From Priestia abyssalis (GTDB lineage: Bacteria; Bacillota; Bacilli; Bacillales; Bacillaceae_H), in contig NZ_KV917369.1 in assembly GCF_002019595.1 (NCBI RefSeq), forward strand, positions 2,256,417 to 2,320,416: a stretch of DNA of 64,000 nt. The letters run 5' to 3'. This document shows positions 24,622-33,733 of this stretch, piece after piece. The notes beneath the pieces were generated by a model. The model saw only the letters and a list, made by a program, of their open reading frames with translations. It was not told the DNA's origin and ran no database searches. A program made the translations under genes and the position numbers. Numbering within the stretch: the stretch's first letter is position 1; each line of letters starts with the position of its first letter.

Positions 24622-24771
24622 TTACTTTGTTTCACGATGAATGGTATGTTTCTTTAAACGAGGGCAATACTTTTTTAGTTCAATTCGGTCAGGGTTGTTT
24701 CGTTTATTTTTTGTTGTGATATAATTGCGATCACCTGATTCTGTGCATTGCAAAGTAATATTTACGCGCAT
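24622..24771 (-). CDS. rpmG: Zinc-independent 50S ribosomal protein L33
   Basis: 49 residues, [20 protein letters not shown] onward. Each zinc CxxC pair of the standard protein has lost one Cys: CTES at the N-terminal site and CPRL at the C-terminal site. This is therefore the C-minus type that replaces zinc-binding L33 during zinc starvation. A perfect Zur box lies just upstream. In B. subtilis the comparable alternative L33 (rpmGC) is Zur-repressed, which fits exactly. Confidence 0.93.
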   Translation of the reverse strand: MRVNITLQCTESGDRNYITTKNKRNNPDRIELKKYCPRLKKHTIHRETK

Positions 24772-24787
24772 ATGTAGGTCTCCTCTC

Positions 24788-24808
24788 AAATCGTAATTGT
24801 TACGATTT
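24788..24808 (-). promoter_or_regulatory. Zur box ahead of rpmG
   Basis: AAATCGTAATTGTTACGATTT is a palindrome matching the Bacillus Zur operator as I recall it. A -10-like TACAAT lies at 24818-24813 on the minus strand, so bound Zur would block the promoter. Confidence 0.85.
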
Positions 24809-24964
24809 GATTGTATGTTAGATTAAATGGGAAGTCAATAGGGAATAAAATTATAAGAAAACTCCAACTCTTTTTCGTTTCACACTTTTCACACATTTTC
24901 ATGATATATTTGGTAAATGTGGAGAAAATACATAACTTAATTATGATTGAAAGGAGCTTAATAT

Positions 24965-25519
24965 ATGAAAAAAATGATAGCACTCATTACCGTCTTTTTC
25001 TTCATCCTAACTAACCAGGCATTTGCCCATACTGCTTTGGAAACTTCTATACCAAAAGATGGAGACATTATTCAAGAATCAATGCAGGAAATCGTATTGA
25101 CATATGCAACAAAAATTGAAAATGGAAGCACGTTTGAACTAAAGAATTCCACAAATGAAGTTGTTGATGTAAATATCACCATCGAAAACGACGTCCTAAA
25201 AGGGGTAACAGCTGAACCTCTTCCAAATGACCAGTATACATTGGATTGGAACATTATCGGAGCAGACGGCCATCCGATTAAAGGATCAATCGCATTTCAA
25301 GTTGATGTGTCTGATCAAGCAGCTGAAGAGCCTGCAAAGGAAGAAATGAAACAAGCGAAAGAAAGCAACGTGGATCAAGCGCCGGCGACGGAGGAAAATG
25401 AAGTCGTTGAAGAACAAACAGCAGATGAATCAACATCATCCTTTCCAATCGTTCTTGTTGCGATTTTAGCGGCCATTGCCATTGGCAGCCTCTTCTTTTT
25501 ACGAAAAAGAAAGGGTTAA
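24965..25519 (+). CDS. copC: CopC-domain copper-resistance protein with C-terminal membrane anchor
   Basis: 184 residues. A signal peptide ends near AFAHTALETS, so the mature protein starts with the His used as a copper ligand. The CopC beta-barrel (TSIPKDGDIIQESMQEIVLT to GADGHPIKGSIAFQV) is followed by an acidic linker and a C-terminal helix (IVLVAILAAIAIGSLFFL) ending in a basic stop-transfer. AAAGGAGC precedes the ATG. It is adjacent to copD, whereas B. subtilis YcnJ fuses the two. Confidence 0.9.
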   Translation: MKKMIALITVFFFILTNQAFAHTALETSIPKDGDIIQESMQEIVLTYATKIENGSTFELKNSTNEVVDVNITIENDVLKGVTAEPLPNDQYTLDWNIIGADGHPIKGSIAFQVDVSDQAAEEPAKEEMKQAKESNVDQAPATEENEVVEEQTADESTSSFPIVLVAILAAIAIGSLFFLRKRKG

Positions 25520-25524
25520 ATACA

Positions 25525-26622
25525 ATGTTTTATGCCACAGTGGTTAGCGAAGCACTTTTATATTTTTTCTTTTCGATTTTAATGGGTTATTTCATTTTGC
25601 AAACAAGGCCGGTACAGCAGCGGCCGGACATTTCGATGCCGCCTGCTTTTTTGTATCTGGCAATCGTCGGGATTCCGGTTTTGTCCTTTTTTCCGATTTT
25701 GCGCATTGCTCTATTTTTAAGTGAACAAATAGGGTTTTCGTCCACGCTGGGATCTGTTTTGGGGACATTTGAAATCGGGCAAGCTTGGCTGCTGACAGCT
25801 TTGCTCACTCTTTTGCTGCTCATGTTTACATTCATTGCTGTCAAGCAAAATAGAACGAAATTATTTTACATCTCTATTATTTGTATGATATGTCTAGTTC
25901 TTGCGGTCGGATGGTCGAGTCATGCAAGCTCACTTTCATTTTGGAAAGGGTTTGTCGGGCACACGCTTCACTTTTTAGCGGTTATCATTTGGACCGGCAT
26001 TTTATTGAATGTTGCCTTTTTTGCGAAAGACTCTACAAACTGGGCGGCATTTCTGAAATGGTTTACCCCGCTTGCCGTTGGATGTGTCATCATTCTGTCG
26101 ATTTCAGGATTTATCATTATGGACACGATTGTTCCATACGAGCAATACGCGGACATATGGCTTGTGTCTTATGGGCAAACCTTGCTGTTTAAACATTTAT
26201 TTTTCATACCGATTCTGCTCTTTGCCGTCATGAATGGCATATTGGCCAAAAAAGCGGTGAGAGAAGGGGAAGGATTCAAGCCATTGCCATGGCTAAAAGC
26301 AGAGGCTTTACTGTTACTGATTATTTTTGCACTAACAGGCTTGTTGGGACAGCAGTCTCCGCCGCATGACTTGGAAACAGCGTTAAGAATGGAAGGAGCC
26401 TCTCCAATTTTTGATGGCCTCTACAGCGGGACGATTCCCACGGACATGAACGTTGAGTTGGATGGAAATGCACTATCTCTCGCCTTTGGAATGACGGCAG
26501 TCGTCTTCGCATGTTTGATGATGGTGTTCTTTTTAAAAAGAGCTTCAGCGGCCGCGGCCTTTCTATTTAGTCTCTTATTAGTGGTGGCTTGCTACGCGAG
26601 TCTCATGTATAGTGTGCAGTAA
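25525..26622 (+). CDS. copD: CopD-type copper import membrane protein
   Basis: 365 residues with eight or more membrane helices. The CopD region includes GWSSHASSLSFWKGFVGHTL, HFLAVIIWTGILLNVAFFA and SYGQTLLFKHLFFIPILL, with conserved His in membrane segments. It starts five bases after copC stops, so the two are co-expressed. It probably takes up copper delivered by CopC. Confidence 0.87.
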   Translation: MFYATVVSEALLYFFFSILMGYFILQTRPVQQRPDISMPPAFLYLAIVGIPVLSFFPILRIALFLSEQIGFSSTLGSVLGTFEIGQAWLLTALLTLLLLMFTFIAVKQNRTKLFYISIICMICLVLAVGWSSHASSLSFWKGFVGHTLHFLAVIIWTGILLNVAFFAKDSTNWAAFLKWFTPLAVGCVIILSISGFIIMDTIVPYEQYADIWLVSYGQTLLFKHLFFIPILLFAVMNGILAKKAVREGEGFKPLPWLKAEALLLLIIFALTGLLGQQSPPHDLETALRMEGASPIFDGLYSGTIPTDMNVELDGNALSLAFGMTAVVFACLMMVFFLKRASAAAAFLFSLLLVVACYASLMYSVQ

Positions 26623-26715
26623 AGAGTATTTTGGCTTTCTATAATAAGCTTCCCGCGTTTTTAACAATGTTCTTGATTTTTTATCCTATCTATGATTTTC
26701 TGTTCTTTTATATTG

Positions 26716-26768
26716 TATAAGCGGCTGGCAAGAACCCGTAAGGGAGCTTGCCAGCCGCTTATGCGTAA
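26716..26768. repeat. Palindromic repeat R3
   Basis: ATAAGCGGCTGGCAAG / CTTGCCAGCCGCTTAT stem followed by GCGTAAAT. It shares its arm and tail with the second hairpin of R2 at 11796-11846. It lies between copD and the MoxR gene and could also act as a terminator. Confidence 0.65.
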
Positions 26769-26873
26769 ATCTGTTTTTTATCCCATGTCGAATGATTTAT
26801 GTGGATTTATATAGTAGAATACATAAGTGGACTAATTGGACAACGAGAGAGAGAGAAAGAAAGGATTGTTTTT

Positions 26874-27764
26874 ATGGCATTCGATTTAAACGCATTATCA
26901 TTACCGGAGGAAATTAAATCATTACTTTCAAATAGAGCGGGCGCTCAGCTGTCTGCTGCAGATGAAATGCTAATTGGAAAAGGCGGCTATAAGGCAGCTG
27001 AGGAAGAGGTTTTGACCGATGCGGTCATCGCATTGGCTCTAGGGAAAAATGTCTTGCTGAAAGGCCCGACCGGTTCGGGGAAAACGAAATTGGCAGAGAC
27101 ATTGTCGGCGATTTTTCAGCAGCCGATGCATTCCATCAACTGTTCCGTGGACTTGGATACAGAAGCCCTGCTCGGTTTTAAAACGATTGGTGAACGTGAT
27201 GGAAACACGACCATTGAATTTGTCGCAGGTCCTGTCGTTCAAGCGATGAAAAAGGGCCATCTCCTATATATTGATGAAATCAACATGGCAAAACCTGAGA
27301 CACTTCCGGTTCTTAACGGGGTGCTCGATTATCGCAAAATGATTACGAACCCATTTACAGGAGAAGTGGTGAAAGCTTCCGCCGGATTTGGCGTCGTCGC
27401 AGCCATCAACGAAGGATATGTCGGAACCGTCCCGTTAAACGAAGCGCTGAAAAACCGATTTGTCGTCATTGAAGTTCCGTATATTCAAGGGGAAAGTTTA
27501 AAAAGCGTATTAACTTCCCAATCACAATTGAAAGACGAGGCGTTAATAGAGAAATTTGTGAATCTTTCTTCTGACTTGATTATTCAAGTACAAAACGGGC
27601 AAATTTCGGAGGAGGCGGCATCGATCCGTGCTCTTATTGATACGTGCGACCTGGCTGTTTACTTGCCGCCAATGCGTGCAATCCAGCGCGGAATTATTGA
27701 AAAGCTAGAAGATGAAAGGGAAAAGGCAGCCATTCGAAACATTGCGGAAACGCTGTTTGAGTGA
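26874..27764 (+). CDS. yojN: MoxR-family AAA+ ATPase (YojN/NorQ-like)
   Basis: 296 residues. Walker A is [14 protein letters not shown], Walker B is [14 protein letters not shown], and sensor blocks include [12 protein letters not shown] and [14 protein letters not shown]. The ATG at 26874 follows GAAAGGATTG. It pairs with the VWA gene 11 bases downstream, the conserved MoxR/VWA architecture used to remodel or insert cofactors into target proteins. The client is unknown. Confidence 0.9.
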   Translation: MAFDLNALSLPEEIKSLLSNRAGAQLSAADEMLIGKGGYKAAEEEVLTDAVIALALGKNVLLKGPTGSGKTKLAETLSAIFQQPMHSINCSVDLDTEALLGFKTIGERDGNTTIEFVAGPVVQAMKKGHLLYIDEINMAKPETLPVLNGVLDYRKMITNPFTGEVVKASAGFGVVAAINEGYVGTVPLNEALKNRFVVIEVPYIQGESLKSVLTSQSQLKDEALIEKFVNLSSDLIIQVQNGQISEEAASIRALIDTCDLAVYLPPMRAIQRGIIEKLEDEREKAAIRNIAETLFE

Positions 27765-27775
27765 GGTTGTAAACA

Positions 27776-29692
27776 ATGAGATTTATTAAATTTAACGATA
27801 AAAATATCGACTCCTTTTTATTTATGGAGCTTGCCGATTTGGCTAAAACGCTGACAAAGCAAGATGAAATCCAGGTGGAGTATGCCTTTAAATCGTACTA
27901 TGATCCCTTTGCAGGCAAAGTATTTGTGAGCCATTTTTGGGATAACCGGCCCGCACATGAAATGATCGCCGGTTTGAAGACAGATGTGTTTCTTCGCAGC
28001 ATCGGGAGTTATCGGCATACTCATTTTAAAGAAATCGGCTCTTTTTTAAAGCAGGCAGGAAAGCTGTCTGTATCAAGCTTTGCCAAACAGCTTCTGATGG
28101 TGTGTGAAGATTTGCGTCTTGAAGAGCTTTGCAAACGAGAGCGTCCAGGTACGAAAAAAGCGTTTGCCTTGCGGAGAGATGTGTACCGGAAATATTTTCA
28201 CGATCAGTTGAATGTGAACCTTGTCAAAAGTGTTCAGACCGATGCCTTTTTTAACGGTTTGTACCTTTTGTTGACAACCGATAATCCGTTTGAGGAAATT
28301 CCATCGATTTCTGATCCGATTGACCGGGTCTTGCCATATGTACGCAATCAATTGACAAAGGTGTATGAAGCGAAAGCGACACAGGATTTGACGAAAATGG
28401 TCATGGAGATTGCAGATGTGTTAGATGAAGTGCTGGAACGTGATATGCTCAATATGTATTTTCATTTGCCCGAACTTGATTATGATGAGTGGGAAGAGGG
28501 GCTGACGTTTGATGACCTTAAGCGTCAAGCGAAGCTTGAGAATGATGATTCGCTCGGAAAAATCCAGAAAGGCGATGAAGACATTCATGAAAATGATATG
28601 CCAACGCATCACCGTGAAACGAGCAGAGCCACCAAGAGCTTTTTACAATTTGATATTGAGCACGGCTCCAAAACCGATTTAATGGGTGAAGGCGGACGTG
28701 AAGGAGAAGACGGTGACCAGGCTCTTGGAATGGTCCAAGGAGCTGCAAGGAAAAGTAAACAAAATGACTATTCTCACATGGAAGCGATGGAAAGCAACCG
28801 TGATGAGGAACAGGGCGGGGGCGAGAGCGAGTTCGGGAAAGACAATAAATATGCCTACCCTGTTTTTCAAACACCGGACGTGCCGGGTCCTGAGCATGTT
28901 CGCGGTTATGAAGAAAATAAAAAAGCGATCGCTCCATATCAAAAGAAATTGAAACAAATGATTGAAAAAACGTTAGAACATAAAAAGACCTTGCCGCGAA
29001 CAGACTTGCATTTCGGCCGTTTGAATAAAAAACTTCTTCGTCTTTTTACGGATGAAAATCCAAGGCTGTTTTTTAAAAAGCACCAGCCATCTATTGAAAT
29101 TGATGCTGTCTTTTCGCTGCTTGTCGATTGTTCCGGCTCGATGTTCGATAAAATGGATGAAACGAAATTAGGGATCACGTTATTCCATGAAGCGTTATCT
29201 TCTGTACGTGTCCCGCATGAAGTCGTCGGCTTTTGGGAAGATACGAACGAGGCAACAGAAACAAAGCAGCCGAACTACTTTAAGACGGTCATTGATTTTA
29301 CGTCTTCTTTAAAACGAAAAAGCGGTCCTGAAATTATGCAGCTTGAACCGGAAGAAGACAATCGGGATGGGTATGCGATCCGTCATATGACGAATCGATT
29401 GCTGAAGCGTTCGGAAACCCAAAAATTTTTACTCGTCTTTTCCGACGGAGAGCCCGCTGCAATGGATTATGAACAAAATGGGATCATCGATACGCATGAA
29501 GCGGTATTAGATGCGAGAAAAAAAGGGATTGAAGTCATCAATGTCTTTTTATCCAACGGTTATATTGATGAGGGCCAGCAAAAAACGATTCAAAATATTT
29601 ACGGAAAATACAGCATTCTTGTCCCCAATGTGGATGAACTGCCGGATGTATTATTCCCGCTATTAAGGAAGTTGCTTCAAAAGAGTATTTAG
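27776..29692 (+). CDS. yojO: VWA-domain protein partner of MoxR (YojO/NorD-like)
   Basis: 638 residues. The N-terminal helical part is followed by an acidic linker with many Asp/Glu (around residues 265-360). The C-terminal von Willebrand A domain has a MIDAS motif LLVDCSGSMFDKMDETK and LLVFSDGEPAAMDY. No signal peptide. It acts with the upstream AAA+ protein in the cytoplasm. The length agrees with YojO-type proteins. Confidence 0.88.
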   Translation: MRFIKFNDKNIDSFLFMELADLAKTLTKQDEIQVEYAFKSYYDPFAGKVFVSHFWDNRPAHEMIAGLKTDVFLRSIGSYRHTHFKEIGSFLKQAGKLSVSSFAKQLLMVCEDLRLEELCKRERPGTKKAFALRRDVYRKYFHDQLNVNLVKSVQTDAFFNGLYLLLTTDNPFEEIPSISDPIDRVLPYVRNQLTKVYEAKATQDLTKMVMEIADVLDEVLERDMLNMYFHLPELDYDEWEEGLTFDDLKRQAKLENDDSLGKIQKGDEDIHENDMPTHHRETSRATKSFLQFDIEHGSKTDLMGEGGREGEDGDQALGMVQGAARKSKQNDYSHMEAMESNRDEEQGGGESEFGKDNKYAYPVFQTPDVPGPEHVRGYEENKKAIAPYQKKLKQMIEKTLEHKKTLPRTDLHFGRLNKKLLRLFTDENPRLFFKKHQPSIEIDAVFSLLVDCSGSMFDKMDETKLGITLFHEALSSVRVPHEVVGFWEDTNEATETKQPNYFKTVIDFTSSLKRKSGPEIMQLEPEEDNRDGYAIRHMTNRLLKRSETQKFLLVFSDGEPAAMDYEQNGIIDTHEAVLDARKKGIEVINVFLSNGYIDEGQQKTIQNIYGKYSILVPNVDELPDVLFPLLRKLLQKSI

Positions 29693-29842
29693 CGAAAATG
29701 GCCGGCTTTTTTATGTTCCTTTGTATTGGCTATCTTGCTTCCTTATATGTCAATATAAGGATGGACAGAAACTACACAAAATCGAATGAATGAAGGCTGA
29801 GATAACAAAACTAACAAGGAACCAACGAAGGAGAGATGATAT

Positions 29843-30076
29843 ATGGCACAAGAGCTTCTGCAGGAAGAAACAACACAGGAAAAAGAACCGAAAAAAGTGA
29901 AGGCAGCGCAAGTTGGCGACACGATTCAGTTTAAACAAGGAGAACGAAAAGGCGAAAAAGCGAAAGTCATCGTTGTCCGTGAAAACTCGGTTATCGTTGA
30001 AGTTGGAAAAAATCCCAATACGGGTGAACCAATCCGTACTGTAGTCAATCACAAAAATTATAAAAGAGTAAAATGA
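29843..30076 (+). CDS. DUF2187 (YkvS-like) KOW-type small protein
   Basis: 77 residues. A charged N-terminal extension (QEETTQEKEPKKVKA) precedes a KOW-like core: VGDTIQFKQGERKGEKAKVI and VRENSVIVEVGKNPNTGEPI, ending NHKNYKRVK. GGAGAGATG lies ahead of the ATG. The role is unknown. A palindromic terminator is shared with the convergent CAP gene. Confidence 0.82.
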   Translation: MAQELLQEETTQEKEPKKVKAAQVGDTIQFKQGERKGEKAKVIVVRENSVIVEVGKNPNTGEPIRTVVNHKNYKRVK

Positions 30077-30077
30077 A

Positions 30078-30108
30078 AAGGCGTGGGATATCCCACGCTC
30101 TTTTATTT
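30078..30108. terminator. Bidirectional terminator
   Basis: AAAGGCGTGGGA / TCCCACGCTCTTTT with almost no loop. Usable from both sides. Confidence 0.8.
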
Positions 30109-30912
30109 AGCAATGAATTCTTGAGTCCAATAGCCTTCACTTGTTGTATGGCCTACTCCGATGTGAGTAAAGCTGCCGTTTAAAATGTTGGCACGGTGGC
30201 CGGGACTGTTCATCCAATCAGTTACCACTTGCTGGGCGGATTGCTGCCCTTTTGCAATATTTTCACCAGCAGTTCTATAAGAGATGCCAAATGTTTTCAT
30301 CATATCAAAAGGAGAACCGTAAGTCGGACTTGTATGAGAAAAATAGTTATTCTCTAGCATATCTTGCGCTTTCTCTTGAGCCATATTTGCTAATGTCGTA
30401 TCTATTTGCAAATCAGGGGCTCCATTTTTTCGGCGCTGTTCGTTTGTAAGCTGAACGACTTGCTGGATCATCCCATCACCTGCAAATGTGGATGGCGTTT
30501 GTTTAGGAGGTGAAGGCTGAGCCGTTTCTGGTGTTGGCGGTGCTGCAGGAGAAGGAGCTGCTTGATTGAAATCGGCATTTCTATCCAACATGCCGGTATT
30601 TTGATCGAAATTTGGAGTTCTATCCATCCGATTATTATCTGGAACATTAGTGAAACCCCTTTGAGGCCGATAATAATTCTGATTTCCGTAATAACCGACT
30701 GGTTCTCCTGTTATGCCATTATTTACACGATTATTTTCTGTTCGATAAGCAACAGGTTCTCCGGTAATGTAGCCATTCTTCGTATTGATAACCTTTTTCG
30801 TATCAGGTGTTTGTGTCATTTGATTTTCGTTCGCTGCATTGTTACATCCGCTTATGACAGATAAAGCAAGAGCGAAAGTCATCGCTGTTTTCGCCATATA
30901 TGAATTCTTCAT
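30103..30912 (-). CDS. ykwD: CAP/SCP-domain lipoprotein, YkwD-like
   Basis: 269 residues. A lipoprotein signal ends VISGCNN. A low-complexity stretch has two related repeats (GYITGEPVAYRTENN and GITGEPVGYYGNQN), then a Pro-rich linker. The C-terminal CAP domain has SHTSPTYGSPFDMMKTFGIS, TAGENIAKGQ and DWMNSPGHRANIL. The domain matches B. subtilis YkwD closely, but the lipid anchor and Asn-rich linker differ. A surface role in sporulation or the envelope is likely; the activity is unknown. Confidence 0.88.
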   Translation of the reverse strand: MKNSYMAKTAMTFALALSVISGCNNAANENQMTQTPDTKKVINTKNGYITGEPVAYRTENNRVNNGITGEPVGYYGNQNYYRPQRGFTNVPDNNRMDRTPNFDQNTGMLDRNADFNQAAPSPAAPPTPETAQPSPPKQTPSTFAGDGMIQQVVQLTNEQRRKNGAPDLQIDTTLANMAQEKAQDMLENNYFSHTSPTYGSPFDMMKTFGISYRTAGENIAKGQQSAQQVVTDWMNSPGHRANILNGSFTHIGVGHTTSEGYWTQEFIAK

Positions 30913-31132
30913 TATTTTTACCCCTTTATATTTTCTGTAGTTGTCATCTTTCGACAATTATAGTGTTCCTTTTAATCAATAAGGCACCCTTGGAAAATTG
31001 CACATACTATGTCACTTTCTTTTGTGATGGAGTTTGGTATTAAGACTTTCAAAAAGATTTTCCACATAAATGGCGCTGGATTGGAGCAGGTTAATTTTGG
31101 TTGCCATTTTATTTCTCAAGGAGGAAACGCGG

Positions 31133-31417
31133 ATGCAAAACGCACAACGAGTGTTAGAGCAGGCGAAACAAGCGCTTCAACAGGCGCTGCAAAACCCGCA
31201 GCTGGCACAGGAACAACTGCAGCAAGTAGCTCAAAATCTCCAAGATTGTATCGGTATGACACAAGGAGATAAGGCTATCATGCTTCAAAATGCCTATAAT
31301 GCTGTACATAATGCGTGCAATGCGGCGAAGCAGCCCGAGAATATTCAAGCTGTCCATAGTTCTTATGAAGAAGCTGTCCGCGCTTGTGAACAGGCGGAAG
31401 GCCGTATAAATATGTAA
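31133..31417 (+). CDS. Small Gln/Ala-rich helical protein, unknown
   Basis: 94 residues, MQNAQRVLEQAKQALQQALQ onward, with three Cys (NLQDCIGMT, HNACNAA, RACEQAE). AAGGAGGAAACGCGG precedes the ATG, which decides this start. Mainly helical. It resembles the Gln-rich protein at 11340 only in composition. A terminator follows. Confidence 0.75.
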   Translation: MQNAQRVLEQAKQALQQALQNPQLAQEQLQQVAQNLQDCIGMTQGDKAIMLQNAYNAVHNACNAAKQPENIQAVHSSYEEAVRACEQAEGRINM

Positions 31418-31418
31418 G

Positions 31419-31450
31419 AAAAAAGCCCAGCCAATAAGCTGGGCTTTTTT
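31419..31450 (+). terminator. Terminator
   Basis: AAAAAAGCCCAGC / GCTGGGCTTTTTT stem. Confidence 0.92.
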
Positions 31451-31509
31451 CTATTCCCTCGCTATACTTAAAGTAAAAGAAGAATTTCTAAAGGGGAGAA
31501 CGAGGAAAA

Positions 31510-31971
31510 ATGAAATTAATAAGCGCTTGTTTGACAGGCTGTGAATGCCGATATGACGGTAAATCCAATACAGTACAGAGCTTTGTGGAAATGGTAGAGC
31601 AAGGGGAAGCTGTCTTCATTTGCCCTGAACAAATCGGCGGTTTATCCACTCCGCGGCCTCCTGCTGAAATTGTAGGGGGAGACGGAGAGGATGTATTGGA
31701 CGGAAAAGCGAAAGTAATCACAAACACAGGAGAAGATGTGACAAGCAAGTTTATAAAAGGAGCCTATGAGGCATTGCGAGCAGCAAAGCTTGCCGGGATA
31801 AAAGAAGCGATTTTGAAAGAGTCCAGTCCATCATGCGGATCGGCGAAAATATATGATGGAACTTTTTCGGCCTGTAAAGTGACGGGGAATGGAGTGACTG
31901 CTGCATTGTTGAAGCGGAACGGAATTCATGTATCGTCAGAGGAAACGTATAAGCTAACCTCTTCATCATAA
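31510..31971 (+). CDS. DUF523 family Cys-rich protein
   Basis: 153 residues. LISACLTGCECRYDGKSN, AVFICPEQIGGLSTPRPPAE and LKESSPSCGS with conserved Cys are diagnostic of DUF523. The Cys set suggests a metal or Fe-S site. GGGGAGAACGAGG precedes the ATG. The role is unknown. Confidence 0.88.
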   Translation: MKLISACLTGCECRYDGKSNTVQSFVEMVEQGEAVFICPEQIGGLSTPRPPAEIVGGDGEDVLDGKAKVITNTGEDVTSKFIKGAYEALRAAKLAGIKEAILKESSPSCGSAKIYDGTFSACKVTGNGVTAALLKRNGIHVSSEETYKLTSSS

Positions 31972-32056
31972 AATATGCCTGCTTCCACTATCCGTTCATC
32001 AAAACTTGTTTCAAAAACCACGCATAAAGAGCACGAATTTTCGGAGGAACTGGCTG

Positions 32057-32152
32057 ATGGCGGGGAACGAAATGAAGCAATTCAATATCAGCGAAGAAAA
32101 TAAGGAGGCTTTCCTAAATTTTCAATCAGTCATCAAAAGTACAATCCGTTAA
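32057..32152 (+). CDS. Short ORF, possible truncated carboxymuconolactone-decarboxylase-like gene
   Basis: 31 residues, MAGNEMKQFNISEENKEAFL onward, with GGAGG 9 bases upstream. The sequence looks like the first helix of an AhpD/CMD-type protein, but the frame stops at once and no continuation was found in other frames. It may be a remnant. Confidence 0.35.
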   Translation: MAGNEMKQFNISEENKEAFLNFQSVIKSTIR

Positions 32153-32251
32153 AAAGTTATAGAGGTTTGCAAGTTTTCCATAACAGAGCTTTTCATAATG
32201 ATGGATAAAATCGGATACGCTAATCATATACATCATAATGAGGTGAGATGA

Positions 32252-32503
32252 ATGGATGCGAACTATTTAGATGGCGATGTTTTAGGAGCGGCATTGACCT
32301 TCATCAATGATGATGGACAAGAGATGAGATATTCCGTGCATGATATGTATGAAATAAACGGGAAAAAATATGCAATTTTAACGGGGCCTGAGCATGATAC
32401 GGTCATGGAGTTAAGGGGAGACGGTCATGAACATTATTTTGTCCATGTTCATCAGCATGAAGCCGATCATCTTTTACAGTCATATCGACAGTATTATAGA
32501 TGA
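32252..32503 (+). CDS. DUF1292-like small acidic protein
   Basis: 83 residues. ALTFINDDGQEMRYSVHDMY and KYAILTGPEHDTVMELRGDG suggest a DUF1292-like beta fold, with a His-rich C-terminus (GHEHYFVHVHQHEADHL). GAGGTGAG precedes the ATG. The function is unknown; the His cluster could bind metal. Confidence 0.65.
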   Translation: MDANYLDGDVLGAALTFINDDGQEMRYSVHDMYEINGKKYAILTGPEHDTVMELRGDGHEHYFVHVHQHEADHLLQSYRQYYR

Positions 32504-32506
32504 ATC

Positions 32507-32545
32507 AAAAGAGGATGTTTCCTTTATGGGAATATCCTCTTTTTC
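32507..32545 (+). terminator. Terminator
   Basis: AAAAGAGGAT...ATCCTCTTTTT stem with a T tail. Confidence 0.85.
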
Positions 32546-32596
32546 GTTCATTGAGTAAAGTGTATACTGAAAAAAATGGAAAAGGGAGAGAGAACA

Positions 32597-32995
32597 ATGA
32601 GTATCGTGTATAAAATCAATCAAAGGATTGCACCTGAACAATTGGCAGAGGTGTTCCAAAACTCCGGAATACGACGCCCTGTAGATGATTTGCCCCGTCT
32701 GGAGCAAATGCTGGAGAAAGCGGATTTGCTTGTAACAGCATGGGATGGCGATAAAGTGGTTGGAGTTGCCAGGGCATTGACGGATTCTGTGTACTGCTGT
32801 TATTTATCGGATTTAGCCGTAGACAAGAGTTATCAAAAACAAGGAATTGGTAAAGAGTTGACAGCGTTCATTCAACGTGAAATCGGCGATGCGGTAACAC
32901 TCATTTTAATTTCTGCTGAAGGAGCGATGAGTTATTATCCTCGCATCGGCTTGGAAAAATGTGAGCGGGCATTTATCGTTCCGAGAAAGCAATGA
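32597..32995 (+). CDS. GNAT-family N-acetyltransferase
   Basis: 132 residues. The acetyl-CoA site is YLSDLAVDKSYQKQGIGKEL, after ITAWDGDKVVGVARAL-like VTAWDGDKVVGVARAL, and the C-terminus has YYPRIGLEKCERAF. GGGAGAGAG precedes the ATG at 32597. The acceptor is unknown. Confidence 0.87.
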   Translation: MSIVYKINQRIAPEQLAEVFQNSGIRRPVDDLPRLEQMLEKADLLVTAWDGDKVVGVARALTDSVYCCYLSDLAVDKSYQKQGIGKELTAFIQREIGDAVTLILISAEGAMSYYPRIGLEKCERAFIVPRKQ

Positions 32996-33236
32996 TTTTT
33001 CAGTTGCACGTGGTGTAAGGAAAATGATTCTTTTAATCGGATGAAACGAGCTGGATAATATGAGGGTATAAATGGGAAAAAGAGGATTTATAACGAATCA
33101 ATTTAAAATATTCTAAATATTTTAAATTTTATGTTGACTATATAAAAATAGAAAAATATAATTAATTATGAAAAATATCCCAAAACAGGTCTGAAGATTC
33201 ATTTTGAAGAATGAGATTACTTGTTAAATAATTAAG

Positions 33237-33390
33237 AAGAAAACACCCACAAGAACGTTTGGTTAAAATGAAGTGGGAAGACAACCTCTTCCCATGGTCT
33301 CATTAAAGCCGGGCAAACATGAACACGATTTAAGAATGTTTAAGCGAACATTCTATTTGGTGATGCATGATTTTGCTCGGCTTTTTTTAT
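33237..33390 (+). promoter_or_regulatory. Structured leader with competing hairpins and terminator
   Basis: CCCAC (33246-33250) can pair with GTGGG (33273-33277). The latter, as GTGGGAAG, can instead pair with CTTCCCA (33288-33294). A long terminator follows, AAGCCGGGCAAA...TTTGCTCGGCTTTTTTT (33305-33389), with an inner GAATGTT/AACATTC stem. Mutually exclusive stems ahead of a terminator are typical of attenuation. No known riboswitch consensus was recognised. Confidence 0.5.
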
Positions 33391-33733
33391 ACGTATTAAA
33401 CTATGTGAAAATAGTTTTGATAATTGTAAGGGAGCGGCTAAAAGAAGGATGGAGAATTAAAAGCTCTATATTTAATTAAGTATATAGTAGAAAACAAAAG
33501 TAACGTGCTCATATAACCGTAGAGGTGGTGATGAATAGGGAGAAAAGGTGAAGGGGGTTCTTGTAAAAGCAGGTGGTGATGGGAACATCATATGACTTCT
33601 ACATATTTAACGTGAAATCATGGGGCTCAAAGAAGGAGGGTCACTCACGTAAAGGTGGATGGCCGAAAAAAGAAAAAGATAGAATGGGTTTTGTTTGAAA
33701 AAGCATGGTCAAAAAGTGAAAAGAGGGATGAGA
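33391..33733 (+). other. Long leader before the ABC transporter operon, with possible short peptide
   Basis: AGGTGGTGATG occurs at 33523-33533 and 33571-33581. The second copy could start a 39-residue peptide (MGTSYDFYIFNVKSWGSKKE onward, stop just before the receptor gene). Whether it is translated is unclear. No promoter is assigned. Confidence 0.35.

Noticed and set aside
33500..33700. Lysine or glycine riboswitch ahead of the ABC transporter
   Set aside because: A GTAGAGGTG-like string is present, but the remaining conserved blocks of either aptamer are absent.
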